The notes under the pieces are model-generated. The model was not told where the DNA came from. It saw only the letters and a list, made by a program, of their open reading frames with translations, and ran no database searches. 53,109 bases of DNA from a virus, in the IMG/VR virus record IMGVR_UViG_3300037421_000066, positions 1-53,109 of that record, one strand, 5' to 3'. The position numbers and the translations under genes were made by a program. Positions 49,064 through 53,109 of this stretch are shown in pieces. Each line of letters opens with the position of its first letter. Positions within the stretch are counted from its first letter, which is position 1.

Positions 49064-49377
49064 TATGGCCCCACAATCTTGGCAAGGTGGCTTTCGCCGT
49101 GAACGTCACAGGGAGCCAACGGCGGGTTTTCGTGGTCGGGATGGTAGCACGCCATTGGAATCGGCACGTCGCGCCACAGGTAGAACGGCGGCTCTCCGCT
49201 GGCGTATGGCGAGCGGTAGCCAGCCGAAGCAAAGTATATCGCGCAATCCATACACCACAGGTCGTCGCGTTCAGGGTCGTATGCGACCGCGTGCGCGTCG
49301 TGACCGGCGTGCGTCGAGCGTATCCACCGCTCCGCCTCGATGCGGTCGCGGAGCTTCTCAGCCTCTTTCCAGCTCAT
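49063..49377 (-). CDS. Hypothetical Cys/His-rich protein
   Basis: A 104-residue protein with LWCMDCAIYF, PMACYHPDHENPPLAPCDVH. The Cys/His groups look metal-binding. Overlaps with both neighbours. Function unknown. Confidence 0.5.
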   Translation of the reverse strand: MSWKEAEKLRDRIEAERWIRSTHAGHDAHAVAYDPERDDLWCMDCAIYFASAGYRSPYASGEPPFYLWRDVPIPMACYHPDHENPPLAPCDVHGESHLAKIVGP

Positions 49378-49586
49378 CGAATATAGACCTCAATATCATT
49401 TGCTATAGCTAGGAGCTCATCGCGGGTTTCGGGCCAAAGCCATTGAATCGACATATCCTGCGTGTAGGTGATCGCTATGTCGTCGCCGTGCGCCGGGATA
49501 ACCTCGCACGTTTCCGCGACAGTACGCAGCCATGCCGCCGTGTTCTTCCAATCGCGCCCGATACTCATACCCTTATCGCGGCTCAT
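49374..49586 (-). CDS. Hypothetical protein
   Basis: A 70-residue alpha/beta protein (DWKNTAAWLRTVAETCEVIP; SIQWLWPETRDELLAIANDI). Overlaps by ATGA on both sides. Function unknown. Confidence 0.5.
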   Translation of the reverse strand: MSRDKGMSIGRDWKNTAAWLRTVAETCEVIPAHGDDIAITYTQDMSIQWLWPETRDELLAIANDIEVYIR

Positions 49587-49939
49587 CGGTCGTCGTCCGC
49601 ATAGTAGCGGCCATCGAGGCCGCGCCGCACAGCATCGTCGGTCGCGACGCCACGCATCGGCTCGTCCGATTGCTCGACGGCGATGCTGCTCCCGTTGTCG
49701 AACTCGATGCGATCTTGTGGTTCGGGAACATCAGCTCGAATTGAGGTTACAGCCTCTTTGTCTTTACGCCTATGCTTCGCCGCGTCTTGCTCCCATTCGA
49801 CTCCAGCCTTGAAGGCTCGCCGAGCTTCAGATTCCGCGACAACCAATGCCATTGCATCGCTTGCTTTCGTTCCGCTTGGCGGCCTAAAATCCCGTTTCAC
49901 GATGTAGCACTCAACGGCGGCTTCTAGGTCGTCACTCAT
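49583..49939 (-). CDS. Hypothetical protein
   Basis: A 118-residue protein from the ATG overlapping the upstream stop. The first half is helical (SDAMALVVAESEARRAFKAG); the second is charged and flexible. The much longer in-frame reading upstream is a shadow of two neighbouring genes. Function unknown. Confidence 0.5.
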   Translation of the reverse strand: MSDDLEAAVECYIVKRDFRPPSGTKASDAMALVVAESEARRAFKAGVEWEQDAAKHRRKDKEAVTSIRADVPEPQDRIEFDNGSSIAVEQSDEPMRGVATDDAVRRGLDGRYYADDDR

Positions 49940-50154
49940 AGTGTTCCCTCGATAATCGCGCGCGCCGTCGGATCCTTCATGCATAGCGTACAGGAACAGG
50001 CTGCGACCGGGTGCGATACGTTCGGGTCGTGCGCGAAGCCGTCGTTTTGAGCTACTCGCCACCGGGCGCGGATACACCGGCACGTTATCGGCGCAATTAG
50101 GTCGCCTGAGCAGACGAACCCGGCGTCGCCTAGCCGTTCGCATTTCACGTGCAT
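49936..50154 (-). CDS. Cysteine-rich protein
   Basis: A 72-residue protein after GAAGGAAG. CERLGDAGFVCSGD, ITCRCIRARWRV and ACSCTLCMKD give eight cysteines, most likely two zinc sites. Function unknown. Confidence 0.5.
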   Translation of the reverse strand: MHVKCERLGDAGFVCSGDLIAPITCRCIRARWRVAQNDGFAHDPNVSHPVAACSCTLCMKDPTARAIIEGTL

Positions 50155-50321
50155 CTTCCTTCGCAAATCCGGCTTGAAAGCATCGTGTCGCGGAAGTGGA
50201 GCGGCGTCTTGTTGCGTCCGCCACAGACCGGGCATTCCGACACGTATTCGGTGAGGAGGTTCCCAGGCGCGGCATCGAGCTCTTCGCGCGTGTAGAGTTG
50301 GCCATCGGGGTCTTTATACAT
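50145..50321 (-). CDS. Small zinc-finger protein
   Basis: A 58-residue protein (MYKDPDGQLYTREELDAAPG), with ECPVCGGRNKT and ICEGRC. Its ATG overlaps the upstream stop and its end overlaps the next gene. Function unknown. Confidence 0.5.
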   Translation of the reverse strand: MYKDPDGQLYTREELDAAPGNLLTEYVSECPVCGGRNKTPLHFRDTMLSSRICEGRCT

Positions 50322-50544
50322 TGGCTGCCTTTCTTGCGGCTAAGACGATCGGCAGGGAGCCGGTGCGGTTCCATTTCGAGCCGTCCTTGCCTTCGACGAT
50401 CGAGGCGTCGGAATTGGTGCGATAGGTGCGGCCATCGTGGGTGAACTCTGCCATCTTTGCGTCGCGCAAGGCTTCCTGCAGCATCGGCGACGGCGCTAGC
50501 GTCCGCTTCTCGCGGGCGGAGAGCTTGTAACGATACTGTGTCAT
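50314..50544 (-). CDS. Hypothetical protein
   Basis: A 76-residue protein from the ATG overlapping the upstream stop. A basic start (MTQYRYKLSAREKRTLA) is followed by a small beta part (FTHDGRTYRTNSDASIVEGK). Function unknown. Confidence 0.5.
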   Translation of the reverse strand: MTQYRYKLSAREKRTLAPSPMLQEALRDAKMAEFTHDGRTYRTNSDASIVEGKDGSKWNRTGSLPIVLAARKAANV

Positions 50545-50846
50545 GCTAGGGCCTCCATATCTTCCCAAGCAATCGCGAACGATGCTTCGAGAAGCGGGTG
50601 TTCCTGGTATTCGTTCGCGCGGTCGAGCTCGTAGCGCACGTCGGCTAGCGTTTCGCGCAGGCCGTTTAGCGTCAAGCTCGGCCGCGAGCTCGCCTGGCTA
50701 AGGATGCGCGCGATATACGAGCAGCCATCCTGACCGGCATAGCGCGCGAGCCGATCGGCGATGAACCGGAGCTTGCGGTCGGGGCGCGGGTCGGCCGCGT
50801 AGTCGCGTAGGCCGGAGCCGGTATCGAGAAGCAAAGAGTTCAGCAT
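50541..50846 (-). CDS. Hypothetical helical protein
   Basis: A 101-residue mainly helical protein (KLRFIADRLARYAGQDGCSY; LADVRYELDRANEYQEHPLL), first gene of leftward unit B. AGAAAGGAAC lies before its ATG, so unlike the neighbouring units it has a normal leader. Function unknown. Confidence 0.55.
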   Translation of the reverse strand: MLNSLLLDTGSGLRDYAADPRPDRKLRFIADRLARYAGQDGCSYIARILSQASSRPSLTLNGLRETLADVRYELDRANEYQEHPLLEASFAIAWEDMEALA

Positions 50847-50870
50847 TGTGGAGTTCCTTTCTGTATCTAC

Positions 50871-50899
50871 ATTGTACTCCCAAATGTACTCCCGTGCAA
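50871..50899 (-). promoter_or_regulatory. Sigma70-type promoter of leftward unit B
   Basis: On the minus strand TTGCAC (50899-50894), 17-base spacer, TACAAT (50876-50871). The 9-bp direct repeats TGTACTCCC at 50873-50881 and 50885-50893 (12-base period) cover spacer and -10 and look like an operator. Confidence 0.75.
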
Positions 50900-50947
50900 G
50901 GGGTTCGCCAGCCTATTTTCGCGGCTAGCGCCCCAAACCGCCGCCAG

Positions 50948-50979
50948 CAAAGGAAAGGCCCGGGGGGTTAGGCCGGGCC
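50948..50979 (-). terminator. Terminator of leftward unit A
   Basis: On the minus strand GGCCCGG (50979-50973) pairs with CCGGGCC (50963-50957) and is followed by TTTCCTTT. It ends the unit that contains the gene at 51001. Confidence 0.65.
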
Positions 50980-51000
50980 GGGGGTTCGCTAGCTAGCTGG

Positions 51001-51492
51001 CTAGGCGGACGCTAGCGTATCGGCCTTGCGTCGCTTACGCCAGGCCTGCACGCGCGCGGTTTCCTTCGCCATGCAATCCTCGCAGAGGGTGCGGCCGGCT
51101 AGCGTAGGCCGCGCAAGGTAGCTAGGGCAGCGAGCGCAGAAGCCTTTCGCGCGGCGATCGGCCAGGATGCGCTTTTGGCGTTCGGCGTTCGATCCCATAT
51201 CCTCGTTATGGTACTGCGTCGAATCGAGGTTCGCAAGGGCCTCGCAGAGCAAGCCTTCGACGGTATCGAGCGGCAGCGTGTAGCCTGCCTTGCGAAGCAG
51301 CGAGCGAAGGCGCTCCGCCTCCGCCTTGTTGTAGGCGAACGCGCCTCGCTCACCGTTGCCGTAGGCGCCGCGAATATGCGCGTTGCCGTAGTCGTCGACG
51401 ATGACGGCCGTGCCCTTGTGCTCCGCCTCTCGAACGTCCTTGGCGAACGCGGCGACCTGCGCCTCGAGCTCGCGCGGCAGAGCGACTACCAT
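51001..51492 (-). CDS. Hypothetical protein with C-terminal zinc ribbon
   Basis: A 163-residue protein from the ATG overlapping the upstream stop. It has an N-terminal helical part and a small beta part (AVIVDDYGNAHIRGAYGNGE). The end is CARCPSYLARPTLAGRTLCE then DCMAKETARVQAWRKRRK, a zinc ribbon with a basic helix, likely nucleic-acid binding. Confidence 0.55.
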   Translation of the reverse strand: MVVALPRELEAQVAAFAKDVREAEHKGTAVIVDDYGNAHIRGAYGNGERGAFAYNKAEAERLRSLLRKAGYTLPLDTVEGLLCEALANLDSTQYHNEDMGSNAERQKRILADRRAKGFCARCPSYLARPTLAGRTLCEDCMAKETARVQAWRKRRKADTLASA

Positions 51493-51701
51493 GCGAAGCC
51501 TGCCGGAGCGTCGAGCAGAGGTTCGCATTCGTGGCATTCGGAATCGATCGCCGCGCCATGCTCGCACGTCTCGAATAGCGCCCGAGGGAGGGCGGAGGCC
51601 GGCGAACCGGCCCCCTTGCGGATGTCGGCGAGCTCCTGGGATAGCGGGCGGCCGGAGGCAAACGCGGTTCGCTCGGCCGCGGCGATGAATAGGTCGCTCA
51701 T
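51486..51701 (-). CDS. Hypothetical small protein
   Basis: A 71-residue protein from the ATG overlapping the upstream stop. A helical first half (SDLFIAAAERTAFASGRPLS) and a C-terminal CEHGAAIDSECHECEP with Cys/His. Function unknown. Confidence 0.5.
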   Translation of the reverse strand: MSDLFIAAAERTAFASGRPLSQELADIRKGAGSPASALPRALFETCEHGAAIDSECHECEPLLDAPAGFAW

Positions 51702-52096
51702 GAGGCCACCTGCTTGTAGTAGCCAGGAAGCGCGGCCGCGAAGCGTTGCATCTGGTAAACGCACGATCCGTAGGCTGGAGGAGGAACGACGGAGAGAGGC
51801 CCGCGCGTGATTGCGTCCTCGAATGAGAGCTCGCGCAGAATCCAGCCTGCGGGCGCTCCTGTCCGCCAATCGCGCCGCGAGATAGTGTCTAGGATTCCGA
51901 AAAGCACCTGCTCCTTCGCCATCTCTCGCTCGCGCGCCGCGTTAATGCGCGCTTCGATTCCGCGATGCTTGTAGCTGAGGGTGACGTAGTAAGGCGCGCC
52001 GTACTTGGATTCGGCGTCGCGAATGAGGGTATCCGTGCGCTCCTTAGCCTTTAGCCAGGCTTCGCGCGCCGCGTAAAACTTGGTCCGGTAATCCAT
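51698..52096 (-). CDS. Hypothetical protein
   Basis: A 132-residue protein after AAGGGACC. A charged helical N-terminal two thirds (AREAWLKAKERTDTLIRDAE; IEARINAAREREMAKEQVLF) and an aromatic tail. Function unknown. Confidence 0.5.
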   Translation of the reverse strand: MDYRTKFYAAREAWLKAKERTDTLIRDAESKYGAPYYVTLSYKHRGIEARINAAREREMAKEQVLFGILDTISRRDWRTGAPAGWILRELSFEDAITRGPLSVVPPPAYGSCVYQMQRFAAALPGYYKQVAS

Positions 52097-52152
52097 TGTT
52101 GAGGTCCCTTCTGCCGGTTGAGGCCGGCGGCAGTATGGCGAGGGCCGGCGCG

Positions 52153-52284
52153 CTAGTGATCCTTATTGTGCTCGCGGAGCTCGCGATCGTACTCGTCGCG
52201 CGCGGACACTTGCTTGGAACGGCGCGCCTTTTGCGCCTTGATAGCCGCGAGAATCTGCTCGCGAACGGTCTGGTGCTTATCCAT
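52153..52284 (-). CDS. Basic helical microprotein
   Basis: A 43-residue protein (MDKHQTVREQILAAIKAQKA then RRSKQVSARDEYDRELREHN). It starts six bases after a -10 box and so may be translated without a leader. First leftward gene from the divergent promoter region. Its charge and position suggest a regulator or RNA-binding peptide, which is speculative. Confidence 0.5.
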   Translation of the reverse strand: MDKHQTVREQILAAIKAQKARRSKQVSARDEYDRELREHNKDH

Positions 52285-52290
52285 GTACCC

Positions 52291-52319
52291 ATGTTACCAT
52301 AATGGATACCATAACGCAA
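52291..52319 (-). promoter_or_regulatory. Sigma70-type promoter of leftward unit A
   Basis: On the minus strand TTGCGT (52319-52314), 17-base spacer, TAACAT (52296-52291), then six bases and ATG at 52284. TACCATAA occurs twice on the + strand at 52295-52302 and 52307-52314 with a 12-base period, as an operator would. Confidence 0.7.
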
Positions 52320-52337
52320 GAGGGCGCGGAAAGATAC

Positions 52338-52367
52338 TTGCGCGTACTTGACATGAGGGCGTAGAAT
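52338..52367 (+). promoter_or_regulatory. Rightward promoter of the C4-like RNA
   Basis: TTGCGC (52338-52343), 18-base spacer, TAGAAT (52362-52367). Transcription would start near 52374, at the base of the first hairpin. It is back to back with the leftward unit A promoter, the two -35 boxes being 18 bases apart. Confidence 0.6.
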
Positions 52368-52371
52368 GCAA

Positions 52372-52474
52372 GAAGCCCGCGGCCTCAACTCCGCGAGCTT
52401 CCAAAAGGTCGTGCTGGCGACCCGCGCCAAGTCTACCACGGAAACCGCCAGCACGCAAGAAAGGCGGTTTTGTT
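52372..52474 (+). ncRNA. Structured leader, C4-like antisense RNA candidate
   Basis: Hairpin 1: GAAGCCCGCGG (52372-52382) with CCGCGAGCTTC (52391-52401), one mismatch. Stem 2: GTGCTGGCG (52411-52419) with CGCCAGCAC (52446-52454), enclosing AAGTCTACC (52429-52437); an alternative small inner hairpin GGCG-CGCC reuses its last four bases. AAACCGCC (52442-52449) is also complementary to GGCGGTTT (52463-52470), which lies over the ribosome-binding site of the next gene and forms a terminator-like hairpin with a T-rich end. Two hairpins plus a site complementary to a downstream start region is the design of C4 RNA of phages P1 and P7. I recall the family but cannot score it. Confidence 0.55.
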
Positions 52475-52693
52475 ATGGTTCGAGGGAAAGGCGCGACCGG
52501 GTGCGCGATGCAACTCGTTCGCATTCCTCGCCACAAGCCGCGCAAGAAGGTTCTGCAGCGCCGCGCCGCCGTTAAGGCCGCGATCGCGCGCTATTGCCCA
52601 GGGTGCAGCACGCCTTTGATCCGAACGCGCCGGCCGAACGAAGAAGCCTGGCGGATGACCTGCTCGAGCTTCTGCGGATTCGAGGCCGCCTAA
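52475..52693 (+). CDS. Small zinc-ribbon protein under the C4-like RNA
   Basis: A 72-residue basic protein: the first half is Lys/Arg-rich (RIPRHKPRKKVLQRRAAVKA), the second a likely zinc ribbon (YCPGCSTPLIRTRRPNEEAW, TCSSFCGF). GAAAGG ten bases before the ATG is the likely ribosome-binding site and can be covered by pairing with the upstream RNA. In P1 the target is an antirepressor; no such family is recognised here. Confidence 0.55.
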   Translation: MVRGKGATGCAMQLVRIPRHKPRKKVLQRRAAVKAAIARYCPGCSTPLIRTRRPNEEAWRMTCSSFCGFEAA

Positions 52694-52982
52694 CGCACGC
52701 CGCCAAGACGCCTTCACCGCGTCGAACCTCTGGAGCTCGCCGGCGCCCGCCTGAGCTCGAGGCCGATGGGAAGGAGAACCTACGGAGAGGATGGGCGAAC
52801 TGCGCCCGCTAGGGCGCGCTACCTTCAGGACGACCGGAGGGAGGACAACCCGGAGGGTTTCTGGCCTGAGGCCAGGGCGGAGCCGCCACGAGCCAACAGC
52901 AGGAGCGGCCTTAGAAGGCCGCGACCGACACGCGAAGCGCCATAGCTCGTCGTAATGCTCCGCAATTGACTCTCCCTCCGCC
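52694..52982. other. Region with clustered inverted repeats
   Basis: No firm gene. Two short overlapping open frames on the + strand (59 residues from 52766, 55 residues from 52789) are possible; the second has GGAG-like sequence before it. Three compact inverted repeats follow each other: CTGGCC-TGA-GGCCAG (52861-52875), GGCGG-AG-CCGCC (52876-52887) and GCGGCCTT-AG-AAGGCCGC (52905-52922). They may mark a terminator, packaging site or origin. Confidence 0.45.
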
Positions 52983-53109
52983 CGCCTCTCTGCCGGCACG
53001 AGCATCCGCCCGCGCGCCGAGGCCGAACGGCGCTGGCAGGTCGATACCCCCGAGCAGTGTGTTTGCGAGCGAAAGACTCATGCTGGGCTTCGCCCTTTGC
53101 AAAAAAAAA
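52983..53109. repeat. Terminal direct repeat, right copy
   Basis: Exact copy of 1-127; see the left copy. Remove one copy to obtain the circular genome of 52,982 bp. Confidence 0.95.

Noticed and set aside
1-53109. tRNA genes, CRISPR arrays, integrase and attachment sites
   Set aside because: Looked for by eye on both strands; no cloverleaf with a conserved T-arm, no regular spacer repeats and no recombinase motif found.

Overview
The window is a complete circular phage genome from an assembly. Bases 1-127 are repeated exactly at 52983-53109, so the unique length is 52,982 bp. The content is that of a short-tailed (podovirus-like) dsDNA phage with high GC. I see no tRNA, CRISPR array, integrase, DNA polymerase, helicase or single-subunit RNA polymerase. 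The host cannot be read directly. The Sec-type signal peptides, and the lipoprotein phosphoesterase with its Cys-Ser-Ser-Gly-Gly-Gly start, remind me of Candidatus Eremiobacterota (WPS-2) proteins, which is a weak inference. The gene order portal, scaffold, coat, tailspike, gp4-like adaptor, gp10-like stabilisation protein, internal virion proteins resembles P22-like podoviruses.

Rightward (late) half, 374-33719. Small genes including a tiny lipoprotein are followed by a possible small terminase, a LuxR-type HTH protein and the large terminase (4472-6355, N-terminus unclear). Next come a Sec-secreted protein, the portal (8047-10122), proline-rich small proteins, a protamine-like protein, scaffold (11705-12910), major capsid protein (12926-13900) and a decoration-like protein. 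Then follow a beta-helix tailspike (16596-18473), head-tail adaptor, a second secreted protein, the tail stabilisation/hub protein (21320-23560), internal virion proteins (one apparently extended by a -1 frameshift into an M15-peptidase-like domain) and a third secreted collagen-like protein. A lysis cassette (small membrane proteins, amidase endolysin, holin) and two more very basic proteins close this half.

Leftward (early) half, 52284 down to 33682. About fifty mostly tiny genes are chained by ATGA/TAATG overlaps in three transcription units. Each unit has a recognisable sigma70-type promoter, and two are separated by good terminators. Unit A is 52284-51001, unit B is 50846-47625 and unit C is 47499-33682. 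Unit C carries a ribbon-helix-helix (RHH) regulator, two HNH homing endonucleases, a Cas4/RecB-like nuclease with a putative single-strand annealing partner, and a possible origin and replication protein. It also carries a DNA methyltransferase, an internally promoted cassette (RHH protein plus secreted lipoprotein phosphoesterase), a possible AcrVA2-like protein and a Holliday-junction-type nuclease.

Switch region, 52284-52700. Back-to-back promoters diverge here. The rightward one starts with a structured leader of about 110 nt that looks like a C4-type antisense RNA; part of it is complementary to the ribosome-binding site of the next gene (52475-52693). The most unusual points are this C4-like element, three early promoters placed so that the AUG would be the first transcribed base, a 19-bp motif repeated three times between late genes, the phosphoesterase cassette and the frameshifted peptidase domain.
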